A stretch of DNA of 64,000 nucleotides from contig CAXAMN010021113.1 of the NCBI GenBank assembly GCA_963970005.1, positions 101,831 to 165,830 on the forward strand. The letters are read 5' to 3'. The position numbers and the translations under genes are program-made. The DNA is from Durusdinium trenchii. Its lineage: Eukaryota; Sar; Dinophyceae; Suessiales; Symbiodiniaceae. Numbering within the stretch: position 1 is the first letter of the stretch; every line of letters begins with the position of its first letter. A model generated the notes under the pieces. That model saw nothing but the letters and a program-made list of their open reading frames with translations, was not told where the DNA came from and did not search any database. Shown here in pieces: positions 39,325 through 51,300 of this stretch.

Positions 39325-42300
39325 TTTTCTCTCTTTCTTTTTCTCTCTTTCTCTTTCTTTCCCACTTGTTGACAGCTTTCACACAAAGAGGGGGTCTTTT
39401 CTCAGCTCCCGGAGCAGACGGAAGCTTCTTCCTCTCGTGACCTGACCCCAGACACCCAAACCAGTGCTCGGCCACGAACACCCGCCCCCACGAACGGGTC
39501 ACAAAGCGGTGGTGGTTTGTGTGTGGTCTACTTTGAGAAGCTCGTTCGAAGTTTCGATCTGAGTGCCCGTACGCTCGCTTTCTTGCCAGGTCACGATCTG
39601 TTATTTGGCAGACATCGGAGTCTTTTGGCAGAACCTGGGAAGGGAACTGTTGGGACGTACATACCGTGGCTGAAAAATGACTTGAAACATATAAGGAGTC
39701 ACATGTCGGACCTGGTATGGAGTCGCATCCAGCCGTGGATGTGACTGGCAGCCCAAGGGTTCCATGGTTTGCACCTGGACGGAACTGCTGGTCAGAAGGT
39801 TTGAGTGGTCGAGGCTTTTCTTGACAAGGGACGGGAATCAGAGAAACGTCGAACCCAGAGGTTGATGCTCGTTCCAACTGCGGAATCAAAAAAGAAAAGA
39901 CACACAACAACTTTCAGGCTCTGACTTCTATAGGGTATGTTCAGGTTCTGCTGGGTGGGTTTGCTGGGTGTCAAAATGGCTTGGGAGTGATCAACTGGCT
40001 AGCCAGACCAAATTCGGACTGGGTTCTCGACCGGATGTGGTTGAAAAAGGAAGGCAGCGTGAATTTGCACCTACTTGCATTCTTCCAGCTTCAACCCTCC
40101 ATTTTAATCCACTCCAGACTCCTCAAGTAAGCAGAGTCAACCACGTTGTCCTGGCAACACAAACGTGAATCCACTCCACACGTAGGTTCCAAAGGGATCC
40201 GATTCTCGTCACGTCCAACCCAGGTACTGACCATCGAGAATTTGCGGTCGAAACTTTGTCCAAAGCGCATCTGGGCACCGGAACGAAGCAATCGGGGAGA
40301 TGCAGTGCCACAGGGTTCCTGCTTTTTTGGGGCAGGTTGGACAGAGCCCCAAACAAGGGTCAAAAAGCAGGTTCTCTAGGTTAGACAATTAGATAATTAA
40401 GTAGCTTAGGCATGTTTAGACCATGGGAAGAATGTGCATAGGATAAGGTCCAAGACTTCTTGCATAGGAAAGCATAGTGATAAGGTCGTTGAAGATCTCT
40501 TGTTTTCCTACAGAAGGCCTGTTCTATTTTTGGGTGGCCTCACCCGGAATGACCGCCCACGTCCGAACGACCGGCATGTAAGGTCGCCGAAGGGAGACGT
40601 GCCCGTGCCCCCCAACTGATGGCATTGGGACGGTACCAGTGAAACTGAACAGAACCGACGAGCTACCAGGGTGAAACGCGCAACCCGGGTGACTGCCACA
40701 TGAACACCTCGACCAGGTTTTTCGTCGCCGTCCAATTGTACAGCCTGACCAAGCGAACAACCCTTAGTTGACGACGGATGTCAACCTTCCTTCAAATGGT
40801 TTTTAGACAGGCTAGGGTATGCATATAGTTTCAAAAGAAACTATGTATAAGTTTCTACAAGTTTTGCTTGCATAGTATAAACTATAGTTTCTATTAGAAT
40901 AGTGTAGTTCTATTTTGCTTGCATGTTGTGCAAGTGGTGCACACCAGCTTGCCAAACCACACCAGCAACGGAAACCCACCGAACCGAGACGAAAGCTCCA
41001 GACCCATGGTGCATGGGCCATGGGTGAGACTTCGTTCGGCGACGGACTGTCCGAAGGGTGCGCGAGGGTCGGAAGTTTAGAATCCTGTTTCTATATAGTA
41101 TATATAGGGAATTCAATGGTGCTTCTCGATTTTGTTGAGATGGTGAACAGATCTTGTCATGATCGACCACCGGGTGATGGCGCGCTGTTGAGTGGCATGG
41201 GCTACTATTGCACCCGACGTTGGACCTGAGCGGACGGAATCATTGGAAGAGAGATAGGGGATGATCCTCTCCTCGCTTCTGTGCTTTAAGCATCTTTAAG
41301 CTCTATTTGGTCGAATAATACACCTAGAACCCAGACATGACCTTTGCTTTCATAGGAAAAGACCCTGTTTTTGCTCCCAAACAGGGGTCGAGTCACTCAG
41401 GTTCTAGGTTTTTGTATATAGATATATCCCAGGACCCTCCAAGGGGTGCCCAACAATGGAAGCCTATAGGTCGTGTGGGGTAGTCCAGCCAGGACACCCT
41501 TTGTTTGTGACGTCTCTTGTGTCAAGGTGAGCCCTTTCACAACTTCGATCGTGCCATGTGTCCGACGCTGACCGTTTCTGACGCTTCGTGCAGGATTGCT
41601 TCGGCGACGGCTTGACGGACGCCTCCTCGACTCTGTTTCGACGCCTCCCTTCCGAAAAAGCTCCGGTCTTCCACCCAGCGACATCCTCCAGCCTCTTCAG
41701 ATCCTTTCAGCCGAACTCCGTGGCTTTTTCTCCACGGCTGGCTGTGCCGAGGCTATGACGAAGAGGCGGACAACGCGCCAAAGACCTGGCTCGAGAAATT
41801 CAAGGCGGAAAGAGGAGAGGGGAGATGAGGGGAGAGGGTTCAGATCCGATTTGAGGATGAAGTTCTTCAATTTCTTCTTTTAAAAGTTTTTTTTCCTCCC
41901 GTCATTCCAAGAGATGTTGGATTTTTTGAAGAAGACCCTCATTGTTAGAGATGTGCTCATTTGGATCACAGTCCAACACTTCAGAGTTCCTGTCCAGTTC
42001 TGGGTACCAGCGATCTGCAGGCTAGCTTTCATTAAGTCGGGGGTCTGGTGGAAGATCAGTCCTTGAGCGTGGTGCCACACTTGGAGGGTATATAGTTGTA
42101 TACTCAGTAACCGCTTGCTTATAGGGTCTAAAACCCTTTGGAACTCCTCGCCTGAAGGGATTTTCATGTTGGGTCATTGATGACACAGCTAGGTTTTTTG
42201 TCCTTGAAACTGTTCCTATGATGTTGGCCATGAAAGTGAGGATTGATTTGCACACCACTTGGGTCTGGACAGTTGCTGGTTCTTTTTGGACTCATCCATA

Positions 42301-45300
42301 CTGATGGCTTCTCCAACCGCAGGCTTGCTCTTCCCGCAAACTGTAGGCGCCGTTCTTTTTGAAACGACGGATATGGTGTCTGTGAACTGCCATGGCCGTC
42401 GTCGGATGTGGTATTTAATCCGTTTGACCGGACCCTTTCTTTTGAACACCCAACACTTGCATCACCCAACTGATTGGGTGGTCAAGCCTTCTTGCCTTGG
42501 CCGTTTTCAGGTGGAAAACTTCCGGGAAGAGGCGGATGGCTGGGGTGCGAGGGGGACTGGATGGTCGGACGGTTTGGTACCTCGAAGATTGAGCCTTTTT
42601 GTGTGGCGCATCCTTGGAGATCACCAAGGAGATCGCGAGATCGCTCCATGCTGACTTGTGCGACGAAAGTAGGGAATGAGGGTGGCCAGAAGGCAAAGGA
42701 ATCTCATGTGGCGGGCTCATTCCCTCATTTCCACCTAGGTTCAGCACCAGTCGCTCCATGTCTCACCCTCAGAATCGCCCTCAAAATCGGTCGACCGGGT
42801 CCCCTACCCTTTGAGACGGAGGTCTGGTCGCGTGCCGTCGGGCCACAACCGTCGGTCGCTCCGCGAGCCACAGGACTTGGATCCCGAGGAGAAGAGGCGT
42901 CGAGAGGAGGAAGAGAAGAAACGCGAGGCGGCTCGAATGGCCAAGGCCTGCGGTTCCGCTGTGGTCGTTTTTGAGCCGGGGACCAGATGGAAGTGAGAGC
43001 CAGGGTAGACAGGGGTTTTCGTGAGCCGGCTTTGGGTTTTGGGAATCCCATCTTCAGCGCTTGGACCACTTGGGGAAGTGGAGGACCGATTTGGTTTGTT
43101 CATTATACATTGTATTACGTGCCCTCTAGACTCCAGACAGCGTCAAAGTCACAAAGAATGACGTAATGACTGGATACCCTGGCAGCCTGTTGGAAAATGT
43201 TGGAACATATATTTGCTAAGTGGCCGCTTTTTAACAACTCCCTTCACGCAGAAAAGATGGCTATAGCTCAAAGCGCAAAAAGGCCCGGGGAGCTGCAGCG
43301 ACCTGGTTGATCCTTTCGACGCGACGGACCGTGACAGATCCCGCACCGTTACGTCAGTCGGGTCACACGAACGAACAATGGAGACAGAACCGGAGAACCG
43401 GGTGGTCGGGGTACCCGGGTTTTTTGGTTCGGTCGGTTGACTGTTGTCTCAGTGCAAGCACCTGCTTCAGCTGACAAGAGCACCAATTCACTTGGCACCA
43501 TCCCAGCTGAGGGAAGTGGCTCATACATGCCCATAACGATACAGGCCTAGCCTATGACCCCTGCCTGCTTCTACATGAACAGGCTTAGCCTAGCCTGTGA
43601 TATAACCTATAACCTAGGATACAGGCCTAGGGCCTAGCCTAGGTCCAACCAGGTTTTTCGTCGATGTTCTTCGATGTCCGTCATTTTCTCCTTTCGCCAG
43701 GAGCGGGAGATGGGCATGAACCTGAAGAGTGGCCACTTGACCCGGCAACTCGGATTGCCAAACACAAACTCGGCACGAACTCGCTTTGGAGCTCGCTTTG
43801 CTTTAGAAAGGGAGCTTTTATGGTTTTCTCCGTGAACACGAATCGCCTGGCCTTTCTGGGTGAATGCTCTGGCCTTTTTGGGTGAATCCCACTGGCCTTT
43901 TTGGACAGAGTCTTTTTGGGTGTGTTGCCCAGATTCGGCAGAACATCGGATTCCGCTGGTGTGCGGTCAGTGTGCGGTCAGTGGAGTGGTGTCTTTTGGG
44001 GGGCCAGGCGCGATTGACAGGGACATCTATCAGACATCTATGATAGGAGCCTGTTGGATCTTTTTCGATCGTTCCATAAATTCAGCTTTCGAGGTGCTAC
44101 CCTTCAAGCATCAAGTATAGACACTCATATAGAGCCAAACCCCGACAGAAGAACCTCTTTGCTCATGGATCGTCTTCAAAGGCAGTTTTCATGCACCAGA
44201 GACGAGTTGACTGTCCCCTCGAACCCTCGATGCTCAGATGTGTGGTGTGTTGCCTGGGGTCCCCAGCTCCGTGCCCCGAACTCCTGGTGACCGAAGAAAC
44301 GATCCTCCGGCAGCCAATTGGTCACACCGGCACACCAGGAAAAGTGGATCACCTTCAATATTAGCCTTATCTTGGTAATTGGGACACCACTAAGCAAGAA
44401 CTCTGTGGAAAAAAGGTAACCCATATTTTCCATGGAACACGTTGTCGAGGGAGTCAGGTTCACGACCCATCCACGCTTGTCGCCCATCCGTCAGGCGGCA
44501 GCGGATCTTGCGAGCTTGCTGCCGCCGTAGGCAAGACCCAGCACAGCTGGAGGCGCCAAGATGTGGCACAGATGCGAAGAAGGGGATGGACGTAGAAACA
44601 TCATTGAACTCCCTGAGGTCTGTTGGAGAAGATTTTGTTCATCCTGAGGGGTAGAGATATGCAGAGATCATTGGTAGATTTGGCCTCCAAAAAATGGACC
44701 AAGATCAGCACAATGAGCACTTTTTTGGTTCTGATGACGATGGGTGAATTTTGGGTGGTGAGGATAGGTTGAATCACTTTTGACGGCTGATCGACACCTG
44801 CTGATCGACCTTCAAGCAGCTTGATCACAGATCACCAGATCACCAGATCTTCAGCTATAGACATACACCAGATCTACCATATACATGCACCAGAGGTGCT
44901 AGATACGTACTGACGGACCCAGGTTCCAGAAACAAACAAGCTTGGTACATATTATAAATATGCCTATACATGACCTGAACAAAAGAAGCGCGCATGCATC
45001 CACAAGTACTAGGATGTACTAGGCATACTCGCGTATGCTAGTTGCAGCCAGTGGCTCAGGGGGGTAGGACAATCGTCAGTCGCTGTGTAGGCTTGACCTC
45101 GCTCGAGTTACTCCAATGAAGGGGCATGAACATGAACTTTGGAACAGGCGGCGTTTGATGCTCCTAACCTCAAAACTCAAGTCTTCAGTCAGAGCTTTTC
45201 AGGATCTTTGACTCCAGTCAGGGCGCACGACCTTTGACGGCCTTTGATCTCCACAGATCAGTCACGTGCTTGGAGAACTCCCCTTTGAGATCTGTGGAGT

Positions 45301-48300
45301 ACGGAGGACTCCCTGAAAACGGACATGGAGTGCGTGAAACACCACCTACTTGGTCGATCAGATGGTCATCCCCAAATCCTGGGCCACCCATGTGATGATT
45401 TTCAGAAAGGAGCGCTCTGAGCGGCGCGTTTTTGCATTGTTTCATTTTGTTTCTATTGGGTTTCTATATTTGTATTGCGTTTCTATTGATTTTTGTGCCA
45501 CTGAAAGAATACTATTCTGCCTCAACCCCCCCCCTCCCCCAAAGGCAATTTCCAAAATTCCAATTTTCCAAAATTCCAATTTTCCAAAATTCCAATTTTC
45601 CAAAATTCCAATTTTCCAAAAAAACCAAAGAAACCAAAAAAACCAATTGTGCCAGGACTTTGCCTCACCCCCTCTTCCCCCCATGGTCTGTGCAGAATTG
45701 GTTTTTTTTGTTTTTTTGGTTTCTTTGTTTTTTTTTTGGAAAATTGGAATTTTGGAAAATTGGAATTTTGGATTTTTTGATTTCCTGGGATGTTTTAAAT
45801 TTTCAATTTCCTTGGAAGTAGACAATACTACCACTTTCTCTCATTTCCAGAACAGTCTCTGAAACCCTCAGTGATTTGTTCATTAGGGTCTAATAATGCT
45901 CCTTCTGCTCCTTTAACTCGAAAATTGGTAATACCTGACATTTTAGAATTATAACCAGTAAAATTGACATCTGCAATTTTTTCAAATGACATACCAATAA
46001 TGAATTTGTTCTTTCTGTATTGACGATACGAAAAACTTAAACTGTCATGTACTGTATAGCTCTTCTTAAATAGTAAAAGATTTATGATAATGATTGCGCT
46101 TCGAATTCTGTGTATTTCTGGGAATTGCTTAATTGAATTTGCCAACTTAAACTACGGGTGGCATCTTGAAAACCTTTGTACCTTGTAAGTCATTTGTATC
46201 AGCATTACCAGTATCATTAATTCTTCCATAGATCATAGGATTAATTCCATCTCTTATATACATAATTGTCAGGTAAGTATCGGTTCAGTTCTTCACCACT
46301 CCTTGGAGTTCTAAATAAGGTAATGAATGCTCCAGTCAGTTTAGAAGATGATTTTACAATATTCATATTAATTTCACCACCACCAGCATTGAATGTTTGG
46401 GTGATTGTGTGATAACAATTTGTAATGTTTCTTATCTTGCCATTCCGCCCCCTCTATGTCCTGCCATTCTAACACTCAATGGCTGACAAGTAGCACCAAT
46501 ATAGACATCGTCATTTTGTCATTTAGTATTCTGTAAAATTTTGCCTTGGAGTAATCCACCATAACATTACATATTTTAACTAAGTTTAAATGTTGTTTTT
46601 TAAATGAGTGATTGGGGTTAAATCCATTGCTTATATTGGTGCCGGGATTGATGTTCCAAAGGCCGTTCCCTTCAAAATTGATATAGCTGTGGCTCATTAA
46701 AGGGTTAGGTTCTTTCAAATCAGAAGTTACAGCGTAACCATCCAACATTTAAACAATATCGGATGGATTGCGGTAGTCAAGTCTTTTGGGACTTTTGTTC
46801 CTTTCCTTTTTGTTTTTATTGTAGGGGTAGCATAGGTTGTTGTAGCAAATGTATTAGGTTGTTCTTGATTGATCTTATTACAGCACTTGCAAGGTTATGC
46901 CCAACCAAACGGGTTATTTCTGGTGACTTTTCCAATTCTTCTATAACATGTTTGTATTTCTCATTGTGATGAACATTTCTAGTAGGTACTAATAACAGAT
47001 CATCCATAATATCCCTTGTTAAAGATCCATCACAACCACCTGTGCCACTTATGTATAAAGTCTTACTTGTTTTGTAAAAAGCACTTGGTGATGAATAGGC
47101 ATTCCATAAGCCCCTGCGGTCTTCTATCTTCTCCTTGTTTGCTATATTTTTCTCTTCAGCATATAGTGTTCTATGTTGTTTAAAGTGATCATTTAAGTTT
47201 CTTGTAAAGTCATTCATTCTATCATTCCAATTTTGGTTCTTTTTTTTCATAATCACTGTAGGTTCCTTGACCGATCTTACTGAATAACATCTGGGCGCTT
47301 CCAGGCAGATCCTTCCAGGCAATGTCAGACACATCAATCATTCTCAAGAAAACGCATGAAAAAGGTTGAAAAATGCTCATTTTCATCGAAAAACGCGCCG
47401 CTCACAGCGCTCCCCTCTCATGATTTTCAGGGAGGGTCAGGGTTTAGGGGGGACGACCTCGCAGTGCCCGACCCTGGGAGCGGACACTGGAGAGCTTCTC
47501 ATCATGGGCACCACAGGAGGATGTGGAGGTGCCCTTGGAGGAGGAGGAACATAATACATATCTTTCGGTGACTTGGCAGACTGGTTTGGGGCACCCATTT
47601 GGCAGAAGCCATAGAACAAGTCTAGTTTGAGTGTACTTGTAGACTGTACACATGTGACTCTTCTGAGTATATGGTCTATTCTGGGCAAGCCTGTGATGCT
47701 CCCAGGGCTGCAATTCATTCTCTGATTGGCTGGGTAATGAGAGGGCCACACAGTGGCCTTCGTGTTCATGTGTTCATGCCTGTCCCTGAGGATGACAAAT
47801 GACCAAAGGTTCGAAAGCTCATTGAGACCAAGACAAATGAACCAGCACTCACAAAGGGGTGCGATCCATGGAGGTTAGGGGTGCCCAGAACATCCACTCA
47901 CTTGGGGACCAAACACCACCCCTTTGTGACTCCTGGAAGAGTTGGCTTGAAGGGTGTAACAGGCGTCTGTCCATTTTCACTGGCTCGGTTTATCTGTGAT
48001 GCATAACCACTTTGGGTGTGGTATTGATAGGGATTCCATCCCCACATCAAACGATACATCAAACGATCTGGAACGTCGCCAAACCTGGTCCCTCACAGCC
48101 CCCTGGTCACGACAACGGGTGTTTTTTCATGGAAAAATGGGTCATTTTGGCACCCAGTGAATAGGACCGATGCTCAGCCAAAAGTGCCTGCCGGCACGGG
48201 GGTTCGGCTGAGGATCCCAACATCCCCTTGCTGGACGATGATGGGAACCCCCTTGAGAATGAGCTGCTCGACAGCGTTCGTGAGGTCCTATTTTTCTCCA

Positions 48301-51300
48301 GCTTCCCGCGTCCTTGCTCCTAGTAGCGATGCCCTTTGTAACTAGTAGCTTCTTGTTCCTAGTAGTAATGCCAGGAACTACGAGTAGCTTCTTGCTACTC
48401 CAGCTTCCCAGCAGATGGCTTCTCTCTTGAGACCCCTCCAAAAGCGTGTTCGTCTTGAAGACTCCTTCTCCTTTCACCTATAACACAAGTGAACGGTGGG
48501 AGGAGTCAGGCGGCTTCGGCCTCGACGCCTTGGAGGAACCCGTCATGTGGGAACCTGCACCGTCTGTGGGGAACCCCTCCCTCACACCCTCCCACACAGA
48601 GAAGTCTTCTGTTGAGACCCACAACAGAAAAAACGGCGTTGTTGGTCATCTTCCAGGTCGGGGACGGTCGCCTGAAGAGACTGAAGATACATGAAGATCG
48701 TGTACTCGACGGCAGGTCGACTTTTAAGGAACACCCACACTCCTTCAGGACCTGCTCAAGTCAGTAGGCCATTCTGTTCACTCCGTACCCAGGACAGTAG
48801 GTGGATTGATTTGGTGCACCTTGAGGACTGACACCCCCTGCGACGCCCCACGACCTTCGAACCTTCGGTGGACTTCGCCCCACACGCCCGAACGGGCCTG
48901 GGCCCTGGGCGTCGTGACGAACAAAGGATCGGGGTGGTGACTGACTTGGGAGTCCATGGGGAGGTCAGACGAAACGGGCACAATGCCCAGGCGAAACGGA
49001 CAGGTGAAACATGGTGAAACGGAAACCACAAGAGAAGGCAGCCAGTGGAGTGCGTCCTCGATGGCCGATGGCCGCTGATGCCGTCCCTGATGTCCCTGAT
49101 CCCCGGGCCCGTGCTGACGTGCTGAAGCATCCATCAGAGGCCTCCAAGAATTGACCGTGTGGTGGCGGACCATTTTTCCGAAGACCAAGCCAGACGTTGT
49201 GGCCCTCCTGCAGGGGGAAATCGAAGAAATCGATGCAGCTCGCAGGTACGGCATCATTACCTTCAGCCAGCACTCCGTGACCATTCGCCGCTTTGGCATA
49301 GTACTGTAGATGTCCATGTCTGACACCAGTATGGCAAACCCCCATGCCTTCGCGCCCTCAGTTGATGAACAGTTATCGTTGGGAACGGGATAACACCAGG
49401 CATTAGGTATTTGATGGGAGACATGAAGATGAGGCGACAGGGGGCTCTATATGTAAATCCCTGTAAGGCATGGTTTTTCAATGGTGTTTCTACAATGCTT
49501 ACTGCAATTGTTTAAGACCACTGGTTTCGAATGGTCCTGACCCAGAACGACCCCTCATGCATTCTGGCCTCGACATTCTAAATCTAAACGTGGGCCTCCG
49601 TCCGAGTCCCAAACCATGTCTTCTACAAGGGTCCATCCATGTGGAGAGAACTTTGTGGGACTCATTGAGGAGACTCATGGCGGAGACTCGCTGATCGATC
49701 GAGATCGGGGGTGTTTGGGGGTGTTTCCAATAGAGTGGATCCCTGCTTGCAAGGTTTGTTCCTTTTCAAGACGACACAAATATAACTTACCTATATACAA
49801 GCTTCAAAGTTTCAAAGCAGGATGTCTATCGATCTCCCCTCTAAAAAGCTCCATACTTAACACAAAAACCTCCACATGATAAGTCTACTCACCGGGTTTC
49901 GAGGCCCCCAGTGAATTGGGACACCCCACGAATACCAGGTATAACTAAGTGGAAAGTTCGCTGAACCTCCACTTTCCAGGATCGATCGATCAAAACGGCG
50001 AAAGAAAGGATCTGCAGGGGCAGCTGGTCCGAGAAATTGACACCTATTTAACCACACCCATACCTGGAGTCGACCCGTTCGTACCTCGGAAAAAGGGTAC
50101 ATGCAAGTACTTGTTTTTATGGGGTCATGTCCCATTTTCTAAGGTACTTTGGAGACTCCAGGTACCTGGAAAACAGGCCAGGAAGGACTCCAACCTCGTG
50201 AAATCTGCAGTCATCTGCGCATACTTCGTGATCTGCCAGGGCTCGGGAGTGGCTCCGATTTGCATCGGTTGATATGGTCAGGTGCCAAGAACGAGGTGCA
50301 GAATATCCCAGTGGAGATTGTCCGGAAGAACGGCAACGAAGGCGGATCTTCGGAGTGAAGGCTACGAAGGTGGGTTGGATTCTTGAAGATGGAACGCACA
50401 TCCCCACCCCCTTAACCATTGTTTTGAGGGGGGGGGCCAGAAAAATGTAACGGGCTAAATGTAAGTTACATTTTTTCAGGTCCCCCCCCCCTGCTAAGGG
50501 GTAGGGATGTTAGCACCGATTCCGGGTGTCCATTTATCGGCCCGAAAAGAGAGAACCTTCGGGGTGTCCATGAACCACCTTAAGTCGGGGGGGTCCAGGT
50601 ATGTGTTAGTTTGCACATTCAGCAAATTCCATTGACGTGTGTATACCTGGACCCTCCAAAGTACCTTAGAAAATGGGACATGCCCCCATAAAAAACAGGT
50701 ACTTGTACCCATTTTCCGAGGTACGAACTGAGACTCCAGGTATATACTGTAGGTGTTGGCTTTGGAGGTTTTTCAAGCCACACGGCCCCTGAGTCGCCTG
50801 AGTGGCTTGCCAGGCAAAGTGACCTGCACCTACCGCTTGGAACAGTTGTCGGCCATCCCAGGTGCCGAGCCCGACTGGAAACGAGCCGAACGCGGGAGAG
50901 GGAGTGCTTGAGGCATTTGGCCAGAGTGGAAGACCAAAGCCGAAAGACGCTCCAAAACATTAGGGGGCGAAAACAGGGGTGAGAGGATTGGGCCAAAAAG
51001 CGAAGGACAAGTTGTGGCGGGCCGTGAAAAACTACTTGGACTGCATCGAAGATTTGTCATGCGAAATCGTTCAGGCTGAACAGTGATCCCAAATTCAGGG
51101 CCCTTCAGGCGATGTCTTGGTCACAAAGGACCTGTGTCTTTTCTCACCAGCCGCTACTCAACTCCACACATGAACTGGTATCATGTTTCGAGACACCGCT
51201 GTTTTTTGGGGGGGACGCTCAACAGGCCTGACCTCGCGACCTCCTCGCGACCTCCTCGCCATTACTTACTGGCATCCAAACCTGCCGATGCAGCCGGAGC

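Larger units (their letters stand above)
45830..47337 (-). mobile_element. AT-rich relic of a virus or virus-like element
   Basis: About 1.5 kb of clearly AT-rich DNA in a roughly 50% GC neighbourhood. On the minus strand it holds three consecutive decayed coding segments with different codon use from the host: lipase-like, GIY-YIG, and an unidentified, possibly structural protein. A lipase and a GIY-YIG nuclease together are known in some virophage and polinton-like genomes, so an integrated small dsDNA virus of protists is the best guess. No capsid or integrase motif proves it. Inverted repeats at 45409-45433 and 47389-47413 bracket it. Confidence 0.55.
39034..50813 (+). other. ~11.8-kb intron region(s) in the NCX cytosolic-loop segment
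   Basis: Apart from the probable exon at 42874 and a weak candidate at about 49214-49244 (GEIEEIDAAR before 'AG|gt'), no exon is supported. It hosts the AT-rich virus-like relic, its bracketing inverted repeats, a large AT foldback, low-complexity 'gcctag' tracts (43548-43650), a CTACTAG tract (48313-48405) and foldback families A and F. Confidence 0.6.

Noticed and set aside
38966..39910. Longest minus-strand open frame (314 codons)
   Set aside because: Its central Lys/Arg/Glu run is the translation of a CT microsatellite. The rest has no domain, and it overlaps the tentative NCX exon on the other strand.
41596..41760. GC-rich open stretch starting LRRRLDGRLLDSVSTPP
   Set aside because: Preceded by a plausible acceptor but lacks a defined donor, phase link or family motif; not enough to call an exon.
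51012..51072. Open stretch KDKLWRAVKNYLDCIEDLSC within the first Calx-beta intron
   Set aside because: It would interrupt a perfect SAIPG-FDY splice join and has no Calx-beta character.
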